Part shown: piece by piece, positions 6,475 through 14,730 of the stretch | Position numbering within the stretch: the stretch's first letter is position 1 | Layout of the letters: the number at the start of each line of letters is the position of its first letter | Notes under the pieces: generated by a model | The model's database searches: none | What the model was told of the DNA's origin: nothing | What the model saw: the letters and a program-made list of their open reading frames with translations, nothing else | Assembly: GCA_904501975.1 (NCBI GenBank) | Contig: CAJGCZ010000041.1 | Location: 1 to 19,810 of the forward strand | Length of the DNA stretch: 19,810 nucleotides | Source: an uncultured Akkermansia sp. | GTDB lineage: Bacteria; Verrucomicrobiota; Verrucomicrobiia; Verrucomicrobiales; Akkermansiaceae | Reading direction: 5' to 3' | Translations under genes and position numbers: made by a program

Positions 6475-7509
6475 GTGCATTACGATTCCATTATACAGCT
6501 GAAAAATCTGGCCGCCGAGGGCGCTACGCAGGGCTCTGTTTTTGTGCAGTTGACTCAAAAGTTGACCAAGACCACCAAGACGGGTAAGCCTTACTTGGAG
6601 CTGTCTTTTGCTGATGCGGCGGATACGATGGCTATTAAGGTGTGGGATAATGCACGTTGGTACCCGGCCTGCAGCGCCATGCAAGAAGGCGCATCTGTGG
6701 CCGTTACGGCTAATTGGACGAGCACTCAGTACGGCTTGGAGGCTACGGAGATAGATTACCGCCCGCTTTCTGCTGCCGAAGAGGAGGAGTTGCTGACCGG
6801 CGGAGCAGAGCTGCGCGCTGTGCAAACGGAGGCGTGGGAGCAGATTCTGCAATTCATTGGCAGTATGAAAGATCCGCGTTTGGCTGCCCTTTGTCGTGCG
6901 CTGACAGAGCAACACGAGGCGCGTTTTCGCCGTGCTGCGGCTGCGCGCAATATGCACCATGCCCGCCGTGGCGGTTTAGTGGAGCACACGGCCGGGGTGA
7001 TGCGCGCGGCGGATGCTATTTGCGGTGCTTACCCGCATATTAACCGCGATTTGGTATTGGCGGGGGCGCTTTTCCACGACTGTGGTAAGATGTGGGAAAC
7101 CGGTTGCGCGGAGCAGGGATTTGGGGTGGAATACTCGGAGATGGGTGAGCTGCTGGGGCATATTTCTGTAAGTATTGAGGTGGTTAACAAGCTTTGGCAG
7201 GGAATTTGCACGGCGGAGCAGCGCGCTGCTTGGAAAGGCCTGGTGCCTGCCAGTGAACAGGTGCGCATGCATTTGCTGCACCTGATTGCCTCTCACCATG
7301 GTGTGCTGGAGTACGGCTCGCCCGTGGTGCCAAAAACGCCGGAGGCCTTAGTGCTGCACCATGCAGATAATATTGATGCAAAGTTGGAGATGTTCCGCTG
7401 TGTTTACGAAACATCTACCCAGCTGGCTCCCTCCATTCGCCAGCGTAAGTATGGGTTGGAGGGCAATGCCGTGTTGCCATTGCCGTCTTTTGAGTCTGCT
7501 GCCGAGTGA
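6475..7509 (+). CDS. YhaM-like 3'-5' exoribonuclease (OB-fold plus HD domain)
   Basis: 344 residues from the GTG at 6475. Residues about 10-95 form an OB-fold nucleic-acid binding domain (TTKTGKPYLELSFADAADTM, then KVWDN). Residues about 160-320 form an HD-type metal phosphohydrolase: H171 of LVEH, the H201-D202 pair in LFHDCGK, H229, the H274-H275 pair in ASHHG, and D298 of HHADNID. This order matches YhaM/CBF1-type enzymes that degrade single-stranded RNA or DNA from the 3' end. The start is debatable. The GTG at 6448 has GAGGGG eight bases upstream, but it lies within a near-consensus promoter and adds nine residues (MSCAGYNAS) that the family does not need. The stop overlaps the ATG of the exporter gene by one base (TGATG), so the two are translationally coupled. 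Confidence 0.85.
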   Translation: MHYDSIIQLKNLAAEGATQGSVFVQLTQKLTKTTKTGKPYLELSFADAADTMAIKVWDNARWYPACSAMQEGASVAVTANWTSTQYGLEATEIDYRPLSAAEEEELLTGGAELRAVQTEAWEQILQFIGSMKDPRLAALCRALTEQHEARFRRAAAARNMHHARRGGLVEHTAGVMRAADAICGAYPHINRDLVLAGALFHDCGKMWETGCAEQGFGVEYSEMGELLGHISVSIEVVNKLWQGICTAEQRAAWKGLVPASEQVRMHLLHLIASHHGVLEYGSPVVPKTPEALVLHHADNIDAKLEMFRCVYETSTQLAPSIRQRKYGLEGNAVLPLPSFESAAE

Positions 7510-8129
7510 TGACGGAGGCGGTTCTCAGTATTTTGACGGTGAGTGGCTTGATGGTGTTTTCTCAGTTGAGCCCGGGGCCGGATGTGTTCTTTGTGTTTCG
7601 GGTGGCGCTGGCACAGGGATGGCGTGCCGGTGTAGCGGTGGGGAGCGGTATCTCGCTGGGCTTTTTGATTCAGGCCGCGGTGGCGTGCTCAGCCGGGGCT
7701 TGGGTGATGCAGCAACCGTGGAGCCGTTACATGCTGTGGGCAGCTGCTGCTTGGTTGCTGTACTTGGCGTGGAAGATTTTTCCGAAAGAGGGTTTTGGTG
7801 CTGATGCGGATTTGCAGAGCAGGGGCGAGGTGTGCTCTTGCCATGTGTTGTTGTGCCGCGGGTTTTTGTGCAATATACTGAACCCGAAATGTATGTTGTT
7901 TATTCTTACGCTGAGCGCCGGGGCCTTGCAGGCGCATGCGCATTGCGCTTGGTATGCACCTGCGCTGGTAGTGGCGCTTACGCTGAGTGGTTGGTTGGGC
8001 TGGGCGCTGTGGAGCGCTTTGTTGCAGTGGGCTCCGGTGCAGGGGCTGTACCGCCGATACGCGGTTGTGATTGACGCTGTTTTTGCTGTTTTGCTGGCTG
8101 TTTTTGCTCTTCTTTTTCTTTGGCAGTGA
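7509..8129 (+). CDS. LysE/RhtB family amino-acid exporter
   Basis: 206 residues, the usual length of the family, with about six hydrophobic helices. The N-terminal SPGPDVFFVFRVALAQGWRAG is the LysE/RhtB signature (PGP followed by a glycine-rich helix with GxxxGxxxG: GVAVGSGISLGF). The middle NILNPKCMLFIL matches the family's second NPK motif. Members export amino acids or related metabolites across the inner membrane; the substrate cannot be told. The ATG at 7509 was chosen because it overlaps the previous stop as TGATG; a GTG one codon earlier (7506) is possible. The gene's end contains the -35 of a candidate sdh promoter. Confidence 0.87.
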   Translation: MTEAVLSILTVSGLMVFSQLSPGPDVFFVFRVALAQGWRAGVAVGSGISLGFLIQAAVACSAGAWVMQQPWSRYMLWAAAAWLLYLAWKIFPKEGFGADADLQSRGEVCSCHVLLCRGFLCNILNPKCMLFILTLSAGALQAHAHCAWYAPALVVALTLSGWLGWALWSALLQWAPVQGLYRRYAVVIDAVFAVLLAVFALLFLWQ

Positions 8130-8149
8130 AGAAAAATTCCCCGTATAAT
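8120..8149 (+). promoter_or_regulatory. Candidate upstream sdh promoter (P1)
   Basis: TTGGCA (8120-8125), an 18-base spacer and TATAAT (8144-8149). The -35 lies in the last codons of the LysE-type gene. It would give a leader of about 60 bases before sdhC. It may act in tandem with P2 at 8162-8190. Confidence 0.5.
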
Positions 8150-8161
8150 GAGGATTGGTGC

Positions 8162-8190
8162 TTGCTTTTTCGGGCAGAATGGGGTAGAGT
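8162..8190 (+). promoter_or_regulatory. Candidate sdh promoter (P2)
   Basis: TTGCTT (8162-8167), a 17-base spacer and TAGAGT (8185-8190), giving a leader of about 20 bases to the sdhC ATG. The -10 has the TAGnnT form found at several other promoters in the window. No Shine-Dalgarno sequence precedes sdhC. Confidence 0.5.
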
Positions 8191-8217
8191 AGTTGTCGCA
8201 AAGACGTTATTGCACTT

Positions 8218-8889
8218 ATGAACGACATTATCACGACAGCATGCAAATTCGTCACGTCCTCCATTGGTCGCAAAATCATTGTGGCCTTGACAGGTTCGTG
8301 TCTCCTCCTCTTCCTGGTGGGGCACCTTGCCGGTAACATGACCATCTTCGGTGGTGATGTTGCAGAGGGTGGTACCTCCTGGATTAACTACTACGCAACA
8401 GGTTTGCACTCAATGCCCGCCTGGCTTCTCTGGTCCATTCGTCTGGGCTTGCTGGCCGTGGCTCTTGTTCACATTGTGCTTACACTGGTGCTCAAGTATG
8501 AGAACTACAATGCCCGTACCCATTACCGCAAGGAGAACACCCTTAAGGCTACGCTCTCCTCTCGTACTATGGTGATTACCGGTATCATGATTCTCTGCTT
8601 TGCCGTATTCCACCTCTGGCAGCTTACATTCAATGGTGATCCGCACGATTGCTACAACCACATCATTGCCGCTTTCCAGGATCCTCTGTGCTCCATCTTC
8701 TACATTGTAGCCATTTGCTGCCTTTTCATGCACGTGCGCCACGGCCTTCAGTCTGTTCTGCAGACCTTTGGTCTTGCCACTCGTAAGGTACGCCCGCTTT
8801 ACAACATTGTGGCCGTTCTGTTCGGTCTTGTTGTTTGCGGTGGTTTCATCGCCATCCCCGTGTGTGTGATGCTGGGTATCCTCAAATAA
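8218..8889 (+). CDS. sdhC: Succinate dehydrogenase/fumarate reductase cytochrome b subunit (type B)
   Basis: 223 residues with five hydrophobic helices, matching the b558 family of type B succinate:quinone oxidoreductases, in which one large subunit carries two hemes and the quinone site. Candidate heme-ligand histidines lie within helices: H36 (LVGHLAGN), H85 (LVHIVL), H132 (FHLWQL) and H172 or H175 (FMHVRHG). It anchors SdhA and SdhB to the cytoplasmic side of the inner membrane. It is the first gene of the operon, 21 bases before sdhA. In fermentative relatives this complex usually reduces fumarate, so the direction of the reaction here is inferred. Confidence 0.95.
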   Translation: MNDIITTACKFVTSSIGRKIIVALTGSCLLLFLVGHLAGNMTIFGGDVAEGGTSWINYYATGLHSMPAWLLWSIRLGLLAVALVHIVLTLVLKYENYNARTHYRKENTLKATLSSRTMVITGIMILCFAVFHLWQLTFNGDPHDCYNHIIAAFQDPLCSIFYIVAICCLFMHVRHGLQSVLQTFGLATRKVRPLYNIVAVLFGLVVCGGFIAIPVCVMLGILK

Positions 8890-8910
8890 TCCTTTACTCT
8901 ATCTCCTAAT

Positions 8911-10875
8911 ATGAACGATATTAAGTTTCCCGTAAGCGATTACATGCCGGATTCCTGCATTCCGGATGGCCCCATTGCTGAGAAGTGGACCAAGTATAAG
9001 CGCGAGGCCAAGCTCATTAACCCCAACAACCGTCGTAAGTACACCGTCCTTATCGTAGGTACGGGTCTTGCCGGTGGTTCTGCCGCTGCTACGCTGGCTG
9101 AGCTCGGTTACAATGTAAAGTGCTTCTGCTACCAGGATAGCCCCCGCCGCGCTCACTCCATTGCTGCTCAGGGTGGTGTAAACGCTGCTCACAACTACCA
9201 GAACGACGGTGACTCCGTATACCGCTTGTTCTACGATACCGTAAAGGGTGGCGACTTCCGCGCTCGTGAGGCCAACGTATACCGCCTTGCTGAGGTTTCC
9301 TGCAACATCATTAACCAGTGCGTTGCTCAGGGTGTTCCCTTCGGCCGTGAATACGGTGGTTTGCTCGACAACCGCTCCTTCGGTGGTTCTCAGCTTAAGC
9401 GTACCTTCTACAGCCGCGGCCAGACCGGTCAGCAGCTCTTGCTTGGTTGCTACCAGGCTATGGAGAAGGAAATCGGCAAGGGCCACATCGAGATGTTCCC
9501 CCGCACCGAAATGCTTGACCTCGTTGTTGTAGATGGTCATGCCAAGGGTATCGTTGTGCGCGATATGGTTACCGGTGAGATTAAGAGCTATGCCGGTGAT
9601 ACCGTGCTGCTTGCTACCGGTGGTTACGGCCGCGTATTCTTCCTTTCCACTAACGCCATGGGCTGCAACGTAGGTGCTGCCTGCGCTTGCTGGAAGAAGG
9701 GTGCCTACTTTGCCAACCCCTGCTTCACACAGATTCACCCCACTTGCATTCCCGTTAAGGGCGATTACCAGAGCAAGCTCACGCTGATGTCTGAGTCTCT
9801 GCGTAACGACGGCCGTATTTGGGTGCCCAAGAGCCGCGAGGTGGCTGCCAAGATTCGCCGTGGCGAGATGAAGCCCTCCGATGTGGCTGAGAATGATCGC
9901 GACTACTACTTGGAGCGCAAGTATCCCTCCTTCGGTAACTTGGCCCCGCGCGATATCTCCTCTCGTGCTGCTAAGGAAGCCTGCGACGATGAGCGCGGTG
10001 TTGCTAACACCGGCCGTGGCGTGTTCCTTGACTTCAAGGATGCCATCAACCGCATGGGCAAGGAGTGGATTGACGGCCAGTACGGCAACCTCTTCGAAAT
10101 GTACGAGGAAATCACGGACGTGGATCCCCACGAGCAGCCGATGATGATTTATCCCGCCTCTCACTACACCATGGGTGGCCTTTGGGTGGACTACAACCTG
10201 ATGTCCTCCATCCCCGGTCTGCACGTGCTTGGTGAGGCTAACTTCTCTGACCACGGCGCTAACCGCCTCGGCGCTTCTGCTCTTATGCAGGGCCTTTCCG
10301 ACGGTTACTTCGTCATTCCCGCCACTCTGCCCACCTACCTCACCACACAGAAGCCCGGTAGCGTCACCACGGCTGCTCCCGAGTTCCTTGAGGCAGAAGA
10401 GGCTGTGAAGGCTCGCATCCAGAAGATGATGGACGTGAAGGGCACGAAGACCCCCGACGAGATTCACCGCGAACTTGGTAAGCTCGTATGGGAGGACGTA
10501 GGCATGGGCCGTACCAAGGAGTCCCTCATGCACGCCATTGAGCGAATCCCCGCCATTCGCGAGGAGTTCTGGACCAATGTGCGCGTTGTGGGTAGCACGG
10601 AGGGTATGAACCAAGAGCTTGAGAAGGCTTGGCGCGTAGCTGCTTACCTCGACTTCGCTGAGGTGCTTTGCTACGATGCTCTGAACCGTGAGGAATCTTG
10701 CGGTGCACACTTCCGTCTTGAGCACCAGCTGGCCGACGGTGAGGCTAAGCGCGACGACGCTAACTTTGCCTACGTTGCCTGCTGGGAGTACAAGGGCCCG
10801 GGTGAGCTGCCGGTTCTTCACAAAGAGCCCCTTACCTTCGAGACCGTACATCTGGCCATCCGTTCCTACAAGTAA
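8911..10875 (+). CDS. sdhA: Succinate dehydrogenase/fumarate reductase flavoprotein subunit
   Basis: 654 residues. After a short N-terminal segment typical of type B enzymes (PDGPIAEKWTKYK), the FAD-binding Rossmann motif is at 46-65 (VLIVGTGLAGGSAAA). H82 in RRAHSIAAQGG is the expected site of covalent FAD attachment. Active-site elements include SHYTMGGLWVD and the arginine of GANRLGASALMQGL. The protein oxidises succinate or reduces fumarate and passes electrons to SdhB. Codon use is strongly biased towards forms such as GGT, GCT, CGT and AAG, as in highly expressed genes; this bias leaves a long open antisense frame that is not a gene. sdhB follows after 36 bases. Confidence 0.97.
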   Translation: MNDIKFPVSDYMPDSCIPDGPIAEKWTKYKREAKLINPNNRRKYTVLIVGTGLAGGSAAATLAELGYNVKCFCYQDSPRRAHSIAAQGGVNAAHNYQNDGDSVYRLFYDTVKGGDFRAREANVYRLAEVSCNIINQCVAQGVPFGREYGGLLDNRSFGGSQLKRTFYSRGQTGQQLLLGCYQAMEKEIGKGHIEMFPRTEMLDLVVVDGHAKGIVVRDMVTGEIKSYAGDTVLLATGGYGRVFFLSTNAMGCNVGAACACWKKGAYFANPCFTQIHPTCIPVKGDYQSKLTLMSESLRNDGRIWVPKSREVAAKIRRGEMKPSDVAENDRDYYLERKYPSFGNLAPRDISSRAAKEACDDERGVANTGRGVFLDFKDAINRMGKEWIDGQYGNLFEMYEEITDVDPHEQPMMIYPASHYTMGGLWVDYNLMSSIPGLHVLGEANFSDHGANRLGASALMQGLSDGYFVIPATLPTYLTTQKPGSVTTAAPEFLEAEEAVKARIQKMMDVKGTKTPDEIHRELGKLVWEDVGMGRTKESLMHAIERIPAIREEFWTNVRVVGSTEGMNQELEKAWRVAAYLDFAEVLCYDALNREESCGAHFRLEHQLADGEAKRDDANFAYVACWEYKGPGELPVLHKEPLTFETVHLAIRSYK

Positions 10876-10911
10876 ACGATACGTTACAACCTCTAAATTT
10901 CAAATACTATT

Positions 10912-11679
10912 ATGGCAAATCTCAATCTTACGCTCAAGGTTTGGCGCCAAGCATCCCCCGATGCCCCCGGCCGCATCGAAACCTACAAGGCTAAGAACAT
11001 CCCGGATGAAGCTTCCTTCCTTGAGATGCTCGACATCGTTAACGAAGAGCTTGTCCACGAGGGCAAAGAGCCCATTCACTTCGACCACGACTGCCGCGAA
11101 GGCATTTGCGGTATGTGCTCCCTCACCATCAATGGTGTACCCCATGGCGGCAAGAAGGTAACTACCTGCCAGCTGCACATGCGCCAGTTCAAGGACGGCG
11201 ACACCATTTGGATTGAGCCCTTCCGCGCTGCTGCTTTCCCGCTGCTGCGTGACTTGGTGGTAGACCGCACCGCTTTGGACTCCATCATCGCCGCCGGCGG
11301 TTTCGTGGACGTGCGCACCGGTGCTGCTCCGAATGCTAACAACACCCCCATCCGCAAGAAGACAGCTGACGCCGCTTTCGACGCCGCTGCCTGCATCGGC
11401 TGTGGTGCTTGTGTAGCCAGCTGCAAGAACAGCGCTGCTATGCTCTTCACCTCTGCTAAGGCCGCTCACCTGAATCTGATGCCCCAGGGCCACCCGGAAA
11501 AGAACAAGCGCGTTCTTGCCATGGTGCGCCAGATGGACGCCCTCGGCTTCGGCAACTGCACCAACCTTTACGAGTGCGAGGCCGCATGCCCGAAGGGTAT
11601 CAGCGTAGACAACATTGCCAAGCTCAACCGCGATTACATGATCGCTTGCGCTTCCGAGGCTTTCGGTGTCTTCTCCTGA
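10912..11679 (+). CDS. sdhB: Succinate dehydrogenase/fumarate reductase iron-sulfur subunit
   Basis: 255 residues. The N-terminal ferredoxin-like domain holds the [2Fe-2S] ligands C61, C66, C69 and C86. The C-terminal domain holds CIGCGACVASC (C161, C164, C167, C171) and the set C216, C222 and C226 (CTNLYECEAACP), for one [4Fe-4S] and one [3Fe-4S] cluster. All expected cysteines are present. It transfers electrons between the flavin in SdhA and the hemes and quinone in SdhC. Last gene of the operon; an intrinsic terminator begins 23 bases after its stop. Confidence 0.97.
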   Translation: MANLNLTLKVWRQASPDAPGRIETYKAKNIPDEASFLEMLDIVNEELVHEGKEPIHFDHDCREGICGMCSLTINGVPHGGKKVTTCQLHMRQFKDGDTIWIEPFRAAAFPLLRDLVVDRTALDSIIAAGGFVDVRTGAAPNANNTPIRKKTADAAFDAAACIGCGACVASCKNSAAMLFTSAKAAHLNLMPQGHPEKNKRVLAMVRQMDALGFGNCTNLYECEAACPKGISVDNIAKLNRDYMIACASEAFGVFS

Positions 11680-11701
11680 TAGCATCTCATCCATCCTTTG
11701 C

Positions 11702-11739
11702 AATCCCCCGGTTCGCTTCTGCGTTCCGGGGGATTTTCT
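11702..11739 (+). terminator. Intrinsic terminator of sdhCAB
   Basis: AATCCCCCGG (11702-11711) pairs perfectly with CCGGGGGATT (11726-11735), and the loop contains a further CGC/GCG pairing. TTTTC follows. A GC-rich stem with a short T run directly after the operon supports intrinsic termination. Confidence 0.85.
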
Positions 11740-11755
11740 ATGGTATAAATATTGC

Positions 11756-11784
11756 TTGAAAAGGCAGCCGTATTTTGCTAGTCT
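11756..11784 (+). promoter_or_regulatory. Promoter predicting a leaderless mRNA for the small membrane protein
   Basis: TTGAAA (11756-11761), a 17-base spacer and TAGTCT (11779-11784). Seven bases separate the -10 from the ATG at 11792. Both hexamers and the spacer length are identical to those at 4701-4729. Confidence 0.62.
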
Positions 11785-11791
11785 GAAGGAT

Positions 11792-12238
11792 ATGGAGAAC
11801 AGCACCTTACCCGCCTGTGTCGTGCCCCGCCGCCGTTTTGTTCGGTGGTTTTTGGCTGCGTTGTCTCTCATAACACTAGGCTGCATTTTGGGGCGTTTTT
11901 ATGCGGTGTATTACCCTAACTGGACCGTTCTTGGGCGCGACCTTGAGTTAGCTTGCCCGTTGATGCTTCTGGTATTTGGCCCTCTGCTCATACCGGTGCG
12001 CACTGTGCGTGGCAGTATGCTGCAACTCTTGGGGTTGGTATGTGCGGTGCTTTTGTCGTTGGTTATTTGTATCTTCAGTTGGGATCCAAGTATTTCCGGT
12101 GCTCCGGACCTGACACGTTTGGCCTATGTGATGCTCGTAGGGTGGACGGCTCTTCCGATTTTCTTCTATCTTTACGTTCCCATTTGTCTGTTGCATCTCT
12201 TGCTATGCTTTATAGAAAAACGCAAGCAACGTAAGTAG
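11792..12238 (+). CDS. Small four-helix membrane protein of unknown function
   Basis: 148 residues with predicted membrane helices at about 17-40, 51-68, 74-96 and 112-140, a basic N-terminus (VPRRRFVR) and a very basic C-terminus (EKRKQRK), suggesting both ends face the cytoplasm. No domain or catalytic motif was recognised. The frame is open upstream to 11666, but that extension would cross the sdh terminator and the promoter, so MENSTLPACV at 11792 was chosen. It stands alone between the sdh operon and the glycan locus. Confidence 0.7.
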   Translation: MENSTLPACVVPRRRFVRWFLAALSLITLGCILGRFYAVYYPNWTVLGRDLELACPLMLLVFGPLLIPVRTVRGSMLQLLGLVCAVLLSLVICIFSWDPSISGAPDLTRLAYVMLVGWTALPIFFYLYVPICLLHLLLCFIEKRKQRK

Positions 12239-12297
12239 CAACTCGCTTCTTTCTGCCCCTGAACCTCGTAAATATACGGGCCCAGCCCTTCTTTTCC

Positions 12298-12325
12298 TTG
12301 ATTCCGGCGACTTTGCTGCTATAAT
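12298..12325 (+). promoter_or_regulatory. Promoter of the GT2 glycosyltransferase gene
   Basis: TTGATT (12298-12303), a 16-base spacer and a perfect TATAAT (12320-12325). The predicted leader to the ATG at 12341 is about nine bases, again too short for a normal ribosome binding site. Confidence 0.58.
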
Positions 12326-12340
12326 ACCCCCGAGCCGCTT

Positions 12341-13225
12341 ATGAAATTCTATATCGTTACTCCTTCCTATAATGCTTTGCAATGGCTGCAGGGCTGTGTT
12401 CGCTCCGTTGCAGATCAAGTCTGTGAAGGTGTTCAGGTTCACCATCATATCCAGGATGGCGCATCCATAGATGGAACCGTAGAATGGCTTCAAAAGTGGC
12501 AAAATGAACATGCTAATACAGAAGGTTACCAGCTTTCCTTCGAGAGTGCTCCTGATAAAGGCCTATATGATGCTATCAATATAGGGTGGAAAAAAATGCC
12601 TGCAGATGCAGACATTACTGCTCATCTAAATGCGGATGAGCAGTACTTGCCGGACGTTTTATCAACTGTTTCTGATGTGATGGGTAAATCTACAGAAGTA
12701 GATATGCTGCTGACATCTCATTTCATTTTGGATAAAGATAATCGTTATATTTGCCATCGACGTCCGCAGTTTCCTAACAGAACAGTAAGTAGAGTTATTA
12801 CTCAAATAATTACGAATGATTGTTTTCATCGAGCCTCCTCATTCAGAAAGCATAATATTACTTTTGACTGTTCATATAAATCGATGGCTGACTTGATTTT
12901 TTTTAGGGATATACTTGCTACTAATCCTAGAATTTTGCGTATGCCTAATCTCTTTGGTAGTGCCTTTGTTGTGACTGGGACCAATGTTTCGTGGTCAGAT
13001 ATTACAGTTTTTGAAAGACAGCGTATTTATAAACAACTTCCTCTTGTGCTCAGAAAACTCCGTCCCTTGTTTGTGAAAGGAACGGGAATTTTAGGCGTGC
13101 TTATGGATCTTTTTTATAGTGCTCCAAAGGTGTTCTCAATTTATGTAGCGGACTCAACAGAACGTGTGACATGCACAATACATCATCCAACGCATAGATG
13201 GAAAATGCGTTCACAAGGGGATTAA
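12341..13225 (+). CDS. Family 2 (GT-A) glycosyltransferase
   Basis: 294 residues. The N-terminal half is a GT2 nucleotide-sugar binding fold: FYIVTPSYNALQWL, the QDGASIDGT motif (38-46), DKGLYDAINIG (72-82) and LNADEQYLP (96-104), where the acidic LNADE replaces the usual DxD-type metal and sugar-diphosphate site. This form is common in WcaA-like enzymes of capsule and O-antigen loci. It transfers a sugar from a nucleotide donor to a growing glycan on the cytoplasmic face; donor and acceptor are unknown. The end of the gene converges on the minus-strand glycan operon. Composition becomes more AT-rich along the gene. Confidence 0.88.
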   Translation: MKFYIVTPSYNALQWLQGCVRSVADQVCEGVQVHHHIQDGASIDGTVEWLQKWQNEHANTEGYQLSFESAPDKGLYDAINIGWKKMPADADITAHLNADEQYLPDVLSTVSDVMGKSTEVDMLLTSHFILDKDNRYICHRRPQFPNRTVSRVITQIITNDCFHRASSFRKHNITFDCSYKSMADLIFFRDILATNPRILRMPNLFGSAFVVTGTNVSWSDITVFERQRIYKQLPLVLRKLRPLFVKGTGILGVLMDLFYSAPKVFSIYVADSTERVTCTIHHPTHRWKMRSQGD

Positions 13226-13383
13226 CCCATGATATGAATACTTGAGCTGAGATTCTCGATGTTAAAATCGATAGAGATTAATTGCACTGTGTGAGGGGGA
13301 TAGGCGAGATTTGCTGCCTAACACATCTAGGGAGGGCTTGGTTTGTTCCTCTTCTTAGCGTGCAGAGTTCAGTGTTGGCTATT

Positions 13384-14727
13384 TTAATTGTTTCGCTTTG
13401 CCTGTGTTATCAGTATGTTTTTAGAAACATTGTATAGTACATTAGGAATGGAAGCAGAAACATTTATCTCGACCGGATTAGAGAATTTATCCTGATAATT
13501 TTTTAGGGTTCTTAATTGCCTTTCAATTTCATCAGGCGGTAGCTCTTTTTTGCGCTCATATATCTTTTGAGCATCACCAAGTAATACAAAAGTTGTATCA
13601 GGCGATGGAATAAAAAATTGGAAGAATCGAATTAATTTGTTATCGAGGTTTAATCTATAACGAATTTGGTCTATATAAAAGTCGTAATAGTAACGATCGA
13701 AGACGACTAAATGTCCTTTAGCTGCTTTCCATCTCACGTTTAACCAATACCCCAGAGAATAATCAAGTATGTACACTCCCATTTTGATCAACGATAGGAG
13801 TTTGCCGTAGGGCTTGGAAGTGTGTGGCTGCACATTCGAGATAACGTTGCCTTCTGGCGTAAGTTTTTTTTCCGGTTTGATGATTCCGGGGCGCCAGTGG
13901 TAATAATCTATCGTGTCTCCCGAAAATGTATTACCTATGATTTGTGGTATTCCGTTGATGATGGTGCTTTTTCCACTGCCGTCGGTGCCTATGAAGGCAA
14001 TGATGGCCCCTTTACGATGAATTGCTTTATTGATGAGGTATCGGACGTATGATAAGCGTTTTCGTGTTGCTGTGCGTTTAATCCCTCGTATAATTTCAGG
14101 TCTTATCTCTTCTATATTTGTCCACTTTCCTTGCTGGGCAAATTGAAGAATTTGGAAGGAAAGAGCATCTGGTAAAAACTTCCTCATCAGAGTTTCGACC
14201 TCTGTGGGAGTTTCTGTAAAGACTTGTTGAATACCGATTTTATACTTGTCTTTGATATATCCGTTGAAGAGCAAACGAACGAATAGGTTGCAAACGCTTT
14301 CTGTAGGCTTTGATACAGAACGATAATAAGAATTGTCGTTTGTGTTCTGCAGTAATGATTGATTATCAAGAAGAATATAACCTTTCCATGTAAAGGTGGG
14401 AAAGATATCTATATGAACGATGAATATTTGTCGAGATGTTTCATCAATGAAGTAATAATGGTAACACTTGATATTGAATGCGTCTTTAGCTTGTCCTGTT
14501 TGCAAATGTTTTTTCCAGCCGAGTTTTTGCGCAGTTTCATGTAATATTGTTTCTGCGTGTATCAAACAAGCGGAATCAATGGTCATGTCTACATCGTGAG
14601 CATCACCAGTTTCTACTTCTGTAGCATTTCTTAGAATGGCATAAGATATTTGCGAATCATTTAAGGATGAAAAAAACGCTTTCAGCAGTTGAAGTTGGGG
14701 CAATGGCTCAATCATGTTGTGCGACAT
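13384..14727 (-). CDS. Fusion of nucleotidyltransferase-like domain and thymidylate-kinase-like P-loop domain
   Basis: 447 residues. The N-terminal part (about 15-160) resembles a nucleotidyltransferase fold, with the acidic pair in DAHDVDMTID (42-51) and a further acidic stretch HIDIFP (105-110). The C-terminal part (about 240-440) is a thymidylate-kinase-like P-loop NTPase: Walker A GTDGSGKST (247-255) and VVFDRYYYDFYID (341-353), the D-R pair typical of that family. A true nucleotide-synthesis role is unlikely; relatives of this shape occur in polysaccharide clusters, and a phosphotransfer role on a sugar or lipid carrier is inference. The start at 14727 is three bases after the kinase gene's stop. 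It is the last gene of the operon, and no clear terminator lies in 13226-13383. Confidence 0.8.
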   Translation of the reverse strand: MSHNMIEPLPQLQLLKAFFSSLNDSQISYAILRNATEVETGDAHDVDMTIDSACLIHAETILHETAQKLGWKKHLQTGQAKDAFNIKCYHYYFIDETSRQIFIVHIDIFPTFTWKGYILLDNQSLLQNTNDNSYYRSVSKPTESVCNLFVRLLFNGYIKDKYKIGIQQVFTETPTEVETLMRKFLPDALSFQILQFAQQGKWTNIEEIRPEIIRGIKRTATRKRLSYVRYLINKAIHRKGAIIAFIGTDGSGKSTIINGIPQIIGNTFSGDTIDYYHWRPGIIKPEKKLTPEGNVISNVQPHTSKPYGKLLSLIKMGVYILDYSLGYWLNVRWKAAKGHLVVFDRYYYDFYIDQIRYRLNLDNKLIRFFQFFIPSPDTTFVLLGDAQKIYERKKELPPDEIERQLRTLKNYQDKFSNPVEINVSASIPNVLYNVSKNILITQAKRNN

Positions 14728-14730
14728 GTA

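Noticed and set aside
8899..10851. 650-codon open frame antisense to sdhA
   Set aside because: It mirrors the whole sdhA gene, and its openness follows from the strong codon bias of sdhA. The translation has no recognisable domain.
10900..11886. 328-codon frame antisense to sdhB
   Set aside because: Another codon-bias shadow. It also crosses the sdh terminator and the next gene's promoter.
13226..13383. Terminator or small gene between the convergent glycan genes
   Set aside because: Only a five-base TCGAT/ATCGA pairing was seen, without a T run, and no convincing reading frame.
13384..14727. Thymidylate kinase (tmk)
   Set aside because: The P-loop part is fused to a nucleotidyltransferase-like domain and lies in a glycan operon, unlike the short stand-alone tmk.
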